64,000 nt of DNA from Arsukibacterium sp. MJ3 (GTDB lineage: Bacteria > Pseudomonadota > Gammaproteobacteria > Enterobacterales > Alteromonadaceae). The stretch covers positions 1 to 64,000 of the forward strand of contig NZ_LAHP01000015.1 of assembly GCF_000987765.1 (NCBI RefSeq). The letters are read 5' to 3'. The notes beneath the pieces are model-generated. The model did no database searches and was not told the DNA's origin. It saw nothing but the letters and a program-made list of their open reading frames with translations. The translations under genes and the position numbers were made by a program. This document shows, one piece after another, positions 32,904-41,978 of this stretch (position 1 is the first letter of the stretch; every line of letters starts with the position of its first letter).

Positions 32904-35732
32904 ATGAGCGATTATAAGCATACCCTTAACCTGCCTGAAACGGCCTTTGCCATGCGTGGTAATTTGGCTCAGCGCGAGCCACAAATGCTGGCAGAGTGGA
33001 CGGCAGATGGCCTGTATCAGCAGATCCGTGAGGCCAAAAAAGGCAAAAAGAGCTTTATTTTGCATGATGGCCCGCCCTACGCCAATGGCAATATTCATAT
33101 TGGCCATGCCGTTAATAAAATTTTAAAAGACATTATTGTTAAAGCGAAAACGCTGGCCGATTTTGATGCGCCTTATGTGCCGGGTTGGGATTGTCATGGC
33201 TTACCCATTGAATTAGTGGTGGAAAAAAAACATGGCAAACCGGGTGGCAAGTTAACTGTAGCTGAGTTTCGGCAGCATTGCCGCGATTATGCTCAAACCC
33301 AAATTGAAGCGCAGAAAATTGACTTTATTCGATTAGGGGTATTAGGCGACTGGGATAATCCTTATCGCACCATGGATTTCAGCTCTGAAGCCAATATTAT
33401 CCGGGTGCTGGGGCGGATTATTGACAATGGTCACCTGCAGCAGGGGTTTAAACCGGTACATTGGTGTACCGATTGCGGCTCGGCACTAGCGGAAGCAGAA
33501 GTAGAATATCAAGACAAAATATCGCCAGCTATTGATGTTCGTTTTGCAGTGGTTGATGAGCAACTGGTGGATAAGTTTGATCATCCTGAGCAGCATCGCG
33601 GGCATGGCCCGGTGTCGGTGGTTATCTGGACTACCACGCCCTGGACTATTCCTGCCAACCGCGCGGTGGCTGTAAATGCCAAGCTTGATTACAGCCTGGT
33701 GCAGGTTGAGCAAGGTGCTAATGGTCCGGAGCGGTTAATTATTGCCACCGACTTAGTAAACGAGGTAATGGCCCGTGCAAACATTGAGCATTACCATGCG
33801 TTAGGCTTTTGTAAAGGCCAGCAACTGGAGTTGGCGCAATTACGTCATCCGCTGTACGATTTTAGTGTACCGGTGGTGTTGGGCGAGCATGTTACTACTG
33901 AATCAGGTACCGGCTGTGTGCATACTGCACCAGGTCATGGTCAGGAAGACTTTATAGTAGGTAAACAGTATGGCCTGGAAGTGGCCAACCCGGTAGGCGC
34001 CAATGGTGTCTATTTACCCGATACGCCAATGTTTGCCGGTCAGCATGTTTTCAAAGCCAATGATAGCGTGGTTGACGCCTTAAAAACCGCTGGTGCTTTA
34101 CTGGTACACAAAGCTTATAAACACAGCTACCCCCATTGTTGGCGCCATAAAACGCCTATTATTTTTCGTGCTACGCCGCAATGGTTTATTAGTATGGATA
34201 AACAGGGTTTGCGCCAGAAGTCACTGGAAGAGATTAAAAATACCCGCTGGATCCCGGACTGGGGCCAGCAACGGATCGAAAAAATGGTAGCAGGGCGCCC
34301 TGACTGGTGTATTTCACGCCAGCGAACCTGGGGTGTGCCAATAGCCTTGTTTGTTGATAAAGATACCGGCGCTTTGCACCCTGATACTCAGGGCTTGTTA
34401 GAGCAGGTCGCACAAAAGGTTGAGCAGTCGGGTATTCAGGCCTGGTTTGACTTAGAGGCCGCCGAGCTGCTGGGTAATGATGCACAGCGCTATGTCAAGG
34501 TAACAGACACGCTGGACGTCTGGTTTGATTCTGGTGTAACGCATGCTTTTGTGGTGGATAAACGGCCAGAGTTTAACCATGCTACGCAGGCTGATTTATA
34601 TCTGGAAGGGTCTGATCAGCACCGTGGTTGGTTTATGTCATCTTTAATGACGGGGGTTGCCAGTAAGCAGCATGCACCGTATCGTCAGGTGCTAACCCAT
34701 GGTTTTACCGTAGATGGTGAAGGCCGTAAAATGTCTAAGTCATTAGGTAATGTGGTCTCGCCACAAGATGTTATGAATAAACTGGGCGCTGATATTTTGC
34801 GTTTATGGGTAGCCACTACCGATTATACGTCTGAGATGACTGTATCCGACGAGATTTTAAATCGGGCTGCCGATAAATACCGGCGAATTCGCAATACAGC
34901 GCGTTTTTTACTGGCTAATTTAAACGGCTTTAATCCAGCTACTGATTTAGTACCTTTTGAGCAAATGGTAGAGCTGGATTTATGGATGGTTAGCCGGGCG
35001 GCTAAACTGCAACAAGAAATTATTGATGCTTATGACAACTACCAGTTTCATCAGGTAAGTCAGAAGCTGATGAATTTTTGTACGGTTGAGCTTGGCAGTT
35101 TTTATCTGGATGTGATTAAAGACCGTCAATATACCGCTCATCAAGCTGGCGTGGCACGTAAATCGTGTCAGACTGCGTTATATCATATTGCTGAGGCAAT
35201 GGTTCGCTGGATGTCACCAATCATGAGCTTTACTGCGCAGGAAATATGGCAGGCATTGCCTGGAGAGCGCAGTAAATACGTGTTTACAGATATCTGGTAC
35301 CCGGCGTTAGATGCAATGCCAGCTGGTCAGTTTGACGATAATTACTGGCAGCAAGTGTTGCTGGTGCGCGATGAAGTAAACAAAGTGCTAGAAGCGGCGC
35401 GGCGTGAAGAGCGAATTGGCGCGTCATTGCAGGCTGAGGTAACGCTGTATGCCGATGCAACGCTTACTGCTGCACTGAGCAAACTAGGCGACGAGTTACG
35501 TTTTGCTTTAATTACTTCAACAGCACAAGTATCAGCAGATACACCTCCAGAGCATGCTGTTGCCACAGATATTGCCGGTTTAAAAGTACTGGTTACTGCC
35601 TCTGCTGCCCCTAAATGTGAGCGCTGTTGGCATCATCGGCACGATGTTGGCGCCGATAGTGCTCATCCCGGCATTTGCTTGCGTTGTGTCAGTAATGTTG
35701 CTGGTGCCGGTGAACAAAGGAAATTTGCCTGA
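32904..35732 (+). CDS. ileS: Isoleucyl-tRNA synthetase
   Basis: This 942-residue class I synthetase charges tRNA-Ile and edits valine. H65-I-G-H68 lies in the active site, the CP1 editing domain spans about residues 200-390 ([27 protein letters not shown]), and K609-M-S-K-S613 is the second signature. A C-terminal zinc-binding region with CERCW and CLRC is of the bacterial, mupirocin-sensitive type. The stop codon overlaps the lspA start by one base. Confidence 0.97.
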   Translation: MSDYKHTLNLPETAFAMRGNLAQREPQMLAEWTADGLYQQIREAKKGKKSFILHDGPPYANGNIHIGHAVNKILKDIIVKAKTLADFDAPYVPGWDCHGLPIELVVEKKHGKPGGKLTVAEFRQHCRDYAQTQIEAQKIDFIRLGVLGDWDNPYRTMDFSSEANIIRVLGRIIDNGHLQQGFKPVHWCTDCGSALAEAEVEYQDKISPAIDVRFAVVDEQLVDKFDHPEQHRGHGPVSVVIWTTTPWTIPANRAVAVNAKLDYSLVQVEQGANGPERLIIATDLVNEVMARANIEHYHALGFCKGQQLELAQLRHPLYDFSVPVVLGEHVTTESGTGCVHTAPGHGQEDFIVGKQYGLEVANPVGANGVYLPDTPMFAGQHVFKANDSVVDALKTAGALLVHKAYKHSYPHCWRHKTPIIFRATPQWFISMDKQGLRQKSLEEIKNTRWIPDWGQQRIEKMVAGRPDWCISRQRTWGVPIALFVDKDTGALHPDTQGLLEQVAQKVEQSGIQAWFDLEAAELLGNDAQRYVKVTDTLDVWFDSGVTHAFVVDKRPEFNHATQADLYLEGSDQHRGWFMSSLMTGVASKQHAPYRQVLTHGFTVDGEGRKMSKSLGNVVSPQDVMNKLGADILRLWVATTDYTSEMTVSDEILNRAADKYRRIRNTARFLLANLNGFNPATDLVPFEQMVELDLWMVSRAAKLQQEIIDAYDNYQFHQVSQKLMNFCTVELGSFYLDVIKDRQYTAHQAGVARKSCQTALYHIAEAMVRWMSPIMSFTAQEIWQALPGERSKYVFTDIWYPALDAMPAGQFDDNYWQQVLLVRDEVNKVLEAARREERIGASLQAEVTLYADATLTAALSKLGDELRFALITSTAQVSADTPPEHAVATDIAGLKVLVTASAAPKCERCWHHRHDVGADSAHPGICLRCVSNVAGAGEQRKFA

Positions 35733-36223
35733 TGCAATTGTTTAAAGAGACTGGCTGGCGCTGGTGGTGGCTTATTCTGGCATTTATTGTGCTGGACCAG
35801 CTCACCAAACAATTGGTGCACCAGCAAATGGCGTTATATGATTCTATAGCGTTATTACCATTTTTTAATCTGACGTATGTGCGGAATTACGGTGCAGCTT
35901 TTTCATTTTTGAGTGATGCCGGTGGCTGGCAGCGGTGGTTCTTTACTATTATTGCCGTGGTGATTAGCATGGTTATTGCCGTTTGGTTAAGCCGGGTTAG
36001 CCGGCACCAGCTAAAGCTAAACCTGGCGTTGGCGTTAGTATTGGCCGGTGCCATTGGTAATTTAATTGATAGGCTGGTTTTTGGTTACGTAATTGATTTT
36101 TTTCATTTGTTTTATCAAAACTGGCATTATCCGGCGTTTAATATTGCTGATTCGGTGATCTGTATCGGTGCCGGCCTGCTAATTTGGGACAGTTTTAGCA
36201 GTCAACCAGAGGATAAAGCATGA
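35732..36223 (+). CDS. lspA: Lipoprotein signal peptidase (signal peptidase II)
   Basis: This inner-membrane aspartyl protease removes the signal peptide from diacylglyceryl-modified prolipoproteins. It has 163 residues and four membrane segments. The catalytic aspartates D122 (YVIDFF) and D140 (FNIADS) match E. coli D123/D141, and LDQLTK and VRNYGAAFSF are conserved family blocks. Its start overlaps the ileS stop by one base and its stop overlaps fkpB (ATGA), so translation of the three genes is coupled. Confidence 0.97.
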   Translation: MQLFKETGWRWWWLILAFIVLDQLTKQLVHQQMALYDSIALLPFFNLTYVRNYGAAFSFLSDAGGWQRWFFTIIAVVISMVIAVWLSRVSRHQLKLNLALALVLAGAIGNLIDRLVFGYVIDFFHLFYQNWHYPAFNIADSVICIGAGLLIWDSFSSQPEDKA

Positions 36224-36657
36224 CACAGGCGCAAATTGTGGCAAACAGCACGGTTATATTTCATTTTGATATTACCTTAAGCGACGGGAGCGCGGCTGAA
36301 AGTACCCGGGTGCATAATAAACCGGCTAAACTTCAAATGGGCGATAACAGCATTTCGCCAGCGTTTGAAGCCAATATTATGGGCATGGAGGCCGGGGCAA
36401 AAAAAACCTTTACCCTGGCGCCACTTGACGCTTATGGTATGCCAAACCCCGACAATATTTATTATGTCGACCGCAGTAAATTTTCCGGCGATGCGCCAGC
36501 CACAGTAGGTAGCATTATCGGTTTTGCCATGCCCGATGGCTCTGAACTACCAGGCTTGGTGCGTGATGTCGTAGGCGACTCGGTTACTGTTGATTTTAAT
36601 CATCCGCTGGCCGGCCAGACCCTAACCTTTAACGTTGAAATAGTAAAAGTGAGTTAA
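36220..36657 (+). CDS. fkpB: FKBP-type peptidyl-prolyl isomerase FkpB (SlpA)
   Basis: This 145-residue SlyD-like cytoplasmic prolyl isomerase/chaperone has the FKBP core split by an inserted-in-flap domain (about residues 65-120). Features include [16 protein letters not shown] at the start and [22 protein letters not shown], where the family has a GLE-GM-xG-E region. It starts inside the end of lspA (ATGA) and lies 4 bases before ispH. The position between lspA and ispH is universal in this group. Confidence 0.94.
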   Translation: MTQAQIVANSTVIFHFDITLSDGSAAESTRVHNKPAKLQMGDNSISPAFEANIMGMEAGAKKTFTLAPLDAYGMPNPDNIYYVDRSKFSGDAPATVGSIIGFAMPDGSELPGLVRDVVGDSVTVDFNHPLAGQTLTFNVEIVKVS

Positions 36658-36661
36658 TTAC

Positions 36662-37591
36662 ATGGATATTTTGTTAGCCAATCCGCGTGGTTTTTGTGCC
36701 GGGGTCGACCGGGCCATTAGCATAGTAGAACGGGCGTTGGAGATTTACGATCATCCGATATACGTGCGGCACGAGGTAGTGCATAACAAGTATGTAGTCG
36801 ATGGCTTGCGCCGCAGTGGCGCGGTGTTTGTAGATGAATTAGATGAAGTGCCTGACGGTAATATCGTCATTTTCAGTGCTCATGGCGTGTCGCAGGCAGT
36901 GCGCGAGACGGCTAAGCAGCGCGGTTTAAAGGTATTTGATGCCACTTGCCCACTGGTAACAAAAGTGCATATGGAAGTTACCCGGGCCAGCCGCAAAGGC
37001 ATTGAGTGTATTTTAATTGGCCATGCCGGGCATCCGGAAGTAGAAGGCACCATGGGGCAGTACGATAACCCCGCTGGTGGTATTTATCTGGTTGAGTCAG
37101 TGGAAGATGTGGCCAGCTTGCAGGTGAAAAACCCGGCTCAGTTGTGTTACTCCAGCCAAACCACCTTATCAGTGGATGATACTGCCGATGTTATTCAAGC
37201 GTTACGCCAGCGCTTTACCGATATCGATGGGCCGCGCAAAGACGATATTTGTTATGCAACCCAAAACCGTCAGGACTCGGTGCGTGATTTAGCGGCTAAA
37301 GCTGATTTGTTGCTAGTGGTAGGGGCTAAAAACAGCAGTAATTCAAACCGCTTACGTGAACTGGCAGAGAAAATGGGTTGTACGGCGTATTTAATTGATA
37401 CCGCCAATGATATTCAGCAAAGCTGGCTTGATAATATTACTGCTGTTGGTGTTACCGCGGGAGCCTCGGCGCCCGAGGTGTTGGTGCAGCAGGTGGTAGC
37501 ACAGCTAAAAATGTGGGGTGGTAAAACCGTTAATGAAAACCCCGGGCGTCCGGAAAATGTGGTGTTCGCCATTCCGGCTGAATTGCGTTAG
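36662..37591 (+). CDS. ispH: 4-hydroxy-3-methylbut-2-enyl diphosphate reductase
   Basis: Last step of the MEP isoprenoid pathway: HMBPP to IPP and DMAPP with a [4Fe-4S] cluster. The 309-residue protein has cluster ligands C12 (PRGFCAGV), C96 (DATCPLV) and C197 (ICYATQNRQ), identical in number to the E. coli enzyme, and the catalytic [10 protein letters not shown] with the active glutamate. [14 protein letters not shown] is also conserved. It closes the murJ-ispH block and is followed 24 bases later by the two-component genes. Confidence 0.97.
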   Translation: MDILLANPRGFCAGVDRAISIVERALEIYDHPIYVRHEVVHNKYVVDGLRRSGAVFVDELDEVPDGNIVIFSAHGVSQAVRETAKQRGLKVFDATCPLVTKVHMEVTRASRKGIECILIGHAGHPEVEGTMGQYDNPAGGIYLVESVEDVASLQVKNPAQLCYSSQTTLSVDDTADVIQALRQRFTDIDGPRKDDICYATQNRQDSVRDLAAKADLLLVVGAKNSSNSNRLRELAEKMGCTAYLIDTANDIQQSWLDNITAVGVTAGASAPEVLVQQVVAQLKMWGGKTVNENPGRPENVVFAIPAELR

Positions 37592-37615
37592 CCACTAACT
37601 AATACAGGAGGTCGG

Positions 37616-38665
37616 GTGAATAACGCAGTTACTGCTAAATCTTACCCGTTATTTCCTTTACCTGACGTGTGCCATGGCCGCATGGTTATGCGGGTACTGG
37701 TGCTGGCTCAAGCCGTGGCTATTTTGCTGGCTTTTGCACCAGGTACCGCAGAAAGCCCCTGGCAACGTTTAGGTTTAATCAGCTTATTTGTGCACTGGAT
37801 AGCGCTACTGTGGGGCTATAGCTATTGTAAGCTGCGACCTCTACTGGCAAAGCTGCGGCCTTTACACATTGCGCTGGGTTGTATTACGCTGCTTTTTTTG
37901 ATGACGGCACTGGTAAGTAGCCTAGCGTGGTTATGGTTGCATGACACCAGTGTTTTACGCTCACATACTTTTCTGCATTTTATTTTGGCAAATCTGATGA
38001 TTGCGCTGATTGTGGGGTTAATGGCTATTCAACTAGGGCTAATGCATGCCGAACGTAATCAGCAACTTGCGGCCCAAAGCCGGGCTGAACTGGGGGCATT
38101 GCAAGCCAGGATCCAGCCGCATTTTTTATTTAATAGTTTAAATACGGCGGCCGAGTTAACCCAACAAGACAGTAAAGCCGCCGAGCAGGCATTGTTAAAT
38201 CTGGCTGATTTATTTCGGGCGGCTATGCATGCCGGTGAACACATTAGTTTAACCGACGAAATAACCCTGGCGCGGCAGTATTTAACGCTGGAAAAATGGC
38301 GCTTAGGAGAGCGGTTAAAGCTTAACTGGCAGCTCCCTGAGGTACTGCCAAAAATGCAAGTGCCGGCGCTAACCATTCAACCCTTGCTGGAAAATGCGGT
38401 ACGCCATGGTATAGAAAGCTGGCAGCAGGGCGGCGTTATTGACATTGAATTGATTAATAGCAGCCAGTCGGTGACTATTCTTATTACGAATCCGTTTGCG
38501 CCAGCCATAGATAACAGCCGCAGCAATGGTGTGGCATTAGTAAATATCAGGCAACGTTTACAGCTTTATTTCGGAGAAAGTGCCAGTTTACACCGTAGTG
38601 TGGTGAACGGTAAGTTTCGGGTAAAGCTGGTGCTGCCAAAAAACCGGCCCGGCAGTTACGGATGA
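37616..38665 (+). CDS. LytS-type sensor histidine kinase, AlgZ(FimS)-like
   Basis: This 349-residue inner-membrane kinase has four membrane segments (about residues 22-40, 50-67, 80-105, 118-142) followed by a His_kinase domain with QARIQPHFLFNSLN, the phosphoacceptor H169, and a degenerate HATPase at the C-terminus (LLENAVRHGIE). The GTG start at 37616 follows a perfect AGGAGG. It overlaps the response regulator gene by four bases. Family, size and genetic neighbourhood (minor pilin genes) match AlgZ/FimS of Pseudomonas, a partner of AlgR in pilus and alginate control. Confidence 0.88.
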   Translation: MNNAVTAKSYPLFPLPDVCHGRMVMRVLVLAQAVAILLAFAPGTAESPWQRLGLISLFVHWIALLWGYSYCKLRPLLAKLRPLHIALGCITLLFLMTALVSSLAWLWLHDTSVLRSHTFLHFILANLMIALIVGLMAIQLGLMHAERNQQLAAQSRAELGALQARIQPHFLFNSLNTAAELTQQDSKAAEQALLNLADLFRAAMHAGEHISLTDEITLARQYLTLEKWRLGERLKLNWQLPEVLPKMQVPALTIQPLLENAVRHGIESWQQGGVIDIELINSSQSVTILITNPFAPAIDNSRSNGVALVNIRQRLQLYFGESASLHRSVVNGKFRVKLVLPKNRPGSYG

Positions 38666-39384
38666 AAGTATTAATTGTTGACGATGAGCCACTAGCCCGC
38701 GCCCGCCTAATGCGATTACTCAGTGCTATTAACGGTTTTAGCTGCGTAGGTGAGGCACAAAACAGCCAGCAGGCGCTGGCATTGTGTCAGCAGTTGCAAC
38801 CCGATGTTTTATTATTAGATATTGCCATGCCCGGCGGAGATGGCCTGCAGCTGGCCGCTAAGTTAGCCAGCCAGCCGGTGCCGCCGGCGATTATTTTTGT
38901 TACTGCTCATCCACAACATGCGCTTGATGCTTATCAGGTTTGCCCGGCAGATTATATTTTAAAGCCAGTATCGGCAGAGCGGTTAAGTGCGGCTCTGGCC
39001 CGGCTGGGTAATCGTACTCGTGCGCATTTGGAGCGCCAGCAAAACTCAGCTGACATTATTAGTTATCAGCTAGGGGCCACCACCCGCCAAATTTCCCTTA
39101 ATAAGGTGCAGTATTTTAGTGCCGACAGTAAATATGTGCGAATGGTGTTTACCGGCGGTGAGGCGTTGTTAGAGCTTTCGCTTAGTCAGTTACAGCAGCG
39201 TTATCCTCTGCAGTTATTGCGCATTCACCGCGGCACCTTAATCAATAAGCACTATTTTAGTGCCCTACGTGCTGCCGCCGACGGCAAGCACTATATTGAG
39301 CTAACCGGCCTTGATAGCCGGCTGGAAGTTAGTCGCCGCGCGCTAAGCCAGGTAAAGCATGCATTACAACTTGCGACGGGTTAG
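38662..39384 (+). CDS. LytTR response regulator, AlgR-like
   Basis: This 240-residue regulator consists of a receiver (D7/D8, phosphoacceptor D53 in LLLDIAMPG, K103 region LKPVSAERL) and a C-terminal LytTR DNA-binding domain (KVQYFSADSKYVRM, LLRIHRGTLINKHYF, then LEVSRRALSQVK). The opening MKVLIVDDEPLARARLMRLL and overall length are close to Pseudomonas AlgR. It is coupled to the kinase gene upstream. The minor pilin cluster begins 136 bases downstream, so it is probably the local regulator of those genes, as AlgR is of fimU-pilVWXY1E. Confidence 0.88.
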   Translation: MKVLIVDDEPLARARLMRLLSAINGFSCVGEAQNSQQALALCQQLQPDVLLLDIAMPGGDGLQLAAKLASQPVPPAIIFVTAHPQHALDAYQVCPADYILKPVSAERLSAALARLGNRTRAHLERQQNSADIISYQLGATTRQISLNKVQYFSADSKYVRMVFTGGEALLELSLSQLQQRYPLQLLRIHRGTLINKHYFSALRAAADGKHYIELTGLDSRLEVSRRALSQVKHALQLATG

Positions 39385-39406
39385 CCGCGCTCTGGCTACA
39401 CACTTA

Positions 39407-39415
39407 CCGTTTATC
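39407..39415 (+). promoter_or_regulatory. Candidate AlgR-type binding box upstream of fimT
   Basis: CCGTTTATC differs at one base from CCGTTTGTC, a form of the Pseudomonas AlgR box (consensus near CCGTTCGTC). It lies 106 bases before fimT, directly downstream of the AlgR-like gene. A single 9-base match can arise by chance. Confidence 0.4.
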
Positions 39416-39520
39416 GGCTAATTACACCTTTAATCCTGCTTAACATGGGAATAGCCAGCGGCATTTGTTAGGTTAACGCTGTCAAAAACCTTTTTAATTA
39501 TTAAAAAAATGGGAAACACT

Positions 39521-40105
39521 ATGGCATTAGTGGATGCAAATAGCAGGTTAAACCGGCTGCGGGGTTTTACCTTAATCGAGCTGATGGTAACAGTAGCTGT
39601 ATTAGCGATAGTGCTAACCGTGGCAGTGCCAAGTTTTGCTAATTTGGTAAATGGTAACCGGCTAACTGCACAGGCTAACGATATATTGGCTGCGGTTGAA
39701 TACGCCAAAACAGAAGCAGTAAAAAATAATGCGACCGTCACTTTTTGTCACTCCAGCGATGGCACTAGTTGCAGTGAAGCGCCTGCCGGTGGTTGGCGAG
39801 GTTGGTTAATTGGTATGTCTGCTGCGCCTACTGGGATAACCGCGGGTAGTGTTATGCGGGCTGGTATTGTTGAGTCAGCTCAATTAGTTATTCGGGCAAG
39901 TGCTCCACTTACTGGTTCAGACGACGAGATCAGAATTACCCCTCAGGGATTGTTACGAACGAATAATCGCTTACCCATGGTGGCAACACTTAGGGTTTGT
40001 CATCCAACAACGTCGTCTAATCCGAATAGTCGTAATCTGCGGATCCGCTCAGGCGGCCAGCTATCTGTTATAAGTGAACAGCATGCGGGCTGTCCAGCGC
40101 CTTAG
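39521..40105 (+). CDS. fimT: Type IV minor pilin FimT/FimU-like
   Basis: This pseudopilin has a prepilin-peptidase site [17 protein letters not shown]: cleavage before F, E5 present, then a hydrophobic helix. The remainder (about residues 60-195) matches the GspH/FimT domain, with NPNSRNLRIRSGGQLSV near the end. FimT/FimU forms part of the pilus tip and takes part in DNA uptake. The ATG at 39521 is preferred (GGGA 6 bases upstream, short leader); an ATG at 39509 adds four residues. First gene of the minor pilin operon. Confidence 0.9.
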   Translation: MALVDANSRLNRLRGFTLIELMVTVAVLAIVLTVAVPSFANLVNGNRLTAQANDILAAVEYAKTEAVKNNATVTFCHSSDGTSCSEAPAGGWRGWLIGMSAAPTGITAGSVMRAGIVESAQLVIRASAPLTGSDDEIRITPQGLLRTNNRLPMVATLRVCHPTTSSNPNSRNLRIRSGGQLSVISEQHAGCPAP

Positions 40106-40115
40106 GAGTTGTAAA

Positions 40116-40526
40116 ATGAAATTAATCAACGGTTTTACCAAACAACAGGGCACTAGTTTGTTAGAGGTGTTAATAGCGGTATTGGTTCTGGCAATTGGCA
40201 TATTGGGTGTTGTTGGTTTGCAGTCGGTTAGTTTAAGAAGTACCAATACTGCACATGAGCGGGCCATGGCGGTGATTTTGTCAGAAACGTTATTTGAAGT
40301 GATGCGTGCTAACGGACCAATCGCAAGAACAGGTGCTTTTCAAATGGACTCTTGTGCTGGTGTGGTCGGTATTCCTGTTACAGCGGATTGGCAGCAAGAT
40401 GTTAAGCAAGCAACATCAGAGTGTGCTGATGTTGCATGGAATGACGGAGTTTACACAATAACCATGGATTGGTCTGATCAAAGGCTTAATGCCAGTTCCG
40501 TTGTTGTGATGGAGGTAAGGCCATGA
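40116..40526 (+). CDS. pilV: Type IV minor pilin PilV
   Basis: This 136-residue minor pilin has a short leader (MKLINGFTKQQG) and the TSLLEVLIAVLVLAIGILGVVGLQ helix of PilV-type prepilins (motif SLLEVLIAVLVLAIG). The G/T cleavage site lacks the usual F. The ATG at 40116 follows AGGAG; the reading frame open since 40074 overlaps fimT and is not the start. Its end overlaps pilW by four bases. PilV joins the PilW-PilX-PilY1 tip complex that primes pilus assembly. Confidence 0.9.
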   Translation: MKLINGFTKQQGTSLLEVLIAVLVLAIGILGVVGLQSVSLRSTNTAHERAMAVILSETLFEVMRANGPIARTGAFQMDSCAGVVGIPVTADWQQDVKQATSECADVAWNDGVYTITMDWSDQRLNASSVVVMEVRP

Positions 40527-41443
40527 GGAAATTCAAAGCGAGCAAGGGTTTCACATTAGTGGAGTTAATGATTGCTTTGGTATTGGGTTTGGTTTTGTTA
40601 GGCGGCGTTATCGGTGTATTTTTGTCTAATCAAACCACCAACAGAGTTAACAATGAATTGGCTTCACTCCAAAGTAGTGCTCGCTTGGCATTTCAATTGA
40701 TGTCTCAAGATATTCGAAGCGCAGGTTTTGCCGGTTGCAATAATTCTGGCCGGGTAGTCAGTATTATTGCCGGTGCGCCAGCATGGTCACAATGGAGTGG
40801 TGGTTTAGAGGGTTTTGCTATCGCAGCAAACGGGGTAAGCGAATCTATTCGTTTAATGTATGGTGCTGATGCTTCTGTTTCAGTAAGTAGCCATGTGCCG
40901 CCACTCATTAATCTTAATGCTGACTCTACTCTTGAAGTTGGCGATATTGCTATGTTGTGTGATGACTCATTGGCCAGTGTTTTTCAAGTGTCAGCCACAG
41001 GCGTCAATACCATTAATCATGCTGTCGCTGCCCCTTTAAATTGTGCTACAGATTTAGGATTTCAATTTCCATTTGTTTGTACCGATGCCCGGCCCCGCAT
41101 ATATCCTGGCGGAGCTATGCTAATGCGCTTCGAGTCTGCACTGTGGTTAGTTGCGCCAAGTACTGATAATCCAGCAATAAATTCGTTATTCAGAGAAATA
41201 ATTATTGGTGGCAATGTAATACGAGAAGAAGTGTTGTTTGGTGTAAGTAGTCTTACTTTTTCTTATCAAGACGGTGGTTTACCCTTTAATCCGGTGGCGT
41301 TTTCGCCAGCCGTTGCCATGGGCAACGTTACAGGTGTAGCAGTATCATTGTTAATGGACGCTGATGCTTTTACCAATGCGGATTTGCCATTAGAAATGCG
41401 TACCATTGAATTTTTTGCCTCCGTGCGAAACAGGTTGAGGTAG
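40523..41443 (+). CDS. pilW: Type IV minor pilin PilW
   Basis: This 306-residue minor pilin has leader MRKFKASKG, cleavage before FTLVELMIALVLGLVLLGGV, the helix SARLAFQLMSQDIRSAGF (PilW family), and a long C-terminal beta region ending FFASVRNRLR. PilW binds the other minor pilins and PilY1 to form the initiation complex. It starts within the end of pilV (ATGA) and ends 4 bases before pilX, showing tight coupling within the operon. Confidence 0.92.
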   Translation: MRKFKASKGFTLVELMIALVLGLVLLGGVIGVFLSNQTTNRVNNELASLQSSARLAFQLMSQDIRSAGFAGCNNSGRVVSIIAGAPAWSQWSGGLEGFAIAANGVSESIRLMYGADASVSVSSHVPPLINLNADSTLEVGDIAMLCDDSLASVFQVSATGVNTINHAVAAPLNCATDLGFQFPFVCTDARPRIYPGGAMLMRFESALWLVAPSTDNPAINSLFREIIIGGNVIREEVLFGVSSLTFSYQDGGLPFNPVAFSPAVAMGNVTGVAVSLLMDADAFTNADLPLEMRTIEFFASVRNRLR

Positions 41444-41447
41444 TAAT

Positions 41448-41960
41448 ATGCAAAATTATAATCGTCAAACAGGTGCGGTGTTGGTGGTGTCATTGCTACT
41501 ACTGCTGGTTATTACTCTGGTGTCTGTTGCCAGTATGCAACGTTCAGTATTACAAGAAAGAATGACCGCAAACTTGTATGAGCGGCAATTAGCGGTACAG
41601 CAGGTTGAAGCCGCATTACGTTCTGCTGAAGTGTGGGTCGCAGCTCAGCTGCCAGATCCTAGAAACAGCATTCCTGCCAATAACTGGTTTTATGATGTGC
41701 CGGTAACAGCATTAACCGACCGTTGGCGCGACCCCTTAACCGATTGGCGAGCTGCACCAGCAATAAATACTGATATGGCTAATGCCGCACAATATTTTAT
41801 TGAATATCTGGGGGAATGGCCGTCACCAATTAATCCTGATTGCGCCAGCGCCACAACAATTGAAGCCGATTGTTTGTCGCCCACTTTTCGTATTACCGCT
41901 CGAAACATTGTAACGCCGGGTACGCCGGAAGTGCAGATGCAAACCATTTGGCGTTTGTAA
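41448..41960 (+). CDS. pilX: Type IV minor pilin PilX
   Basis: This 170-residue minor pilin has leader MQNYNRQTG with cleavage before AVLVVSLLLLLVITLVSVASMQR, lacking the usual F and E5 as PilX proteins do. ERMTANLYERQLAVQQVEAAL is the PilX-N segment (motif NLYERQLAVQQVEAALRSAE). The C-terminus resembles PilX-C with paired cysteines. It lies between pilW and pilY1 as in Pseudomonas and Acinetobacter. Confidence 0.9.
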   Translation: MQNYNRQTGAVLVVSLLLLLVITLVSVASMQRSVLQERMTANLYERQLAVQQVEAALRSAEVWVAAQLPDPRNSIPANNWFYDVPVTALTDRWRDPLTDWRAAPAINTDMANAAQYFIEYLGEWPSPINPDCASATTIEADCLSPTFRITARNIVTPGTPEVQMQTIWRL

Positions 41961-41978
41961 GGTTATGAGGAATTTAAA

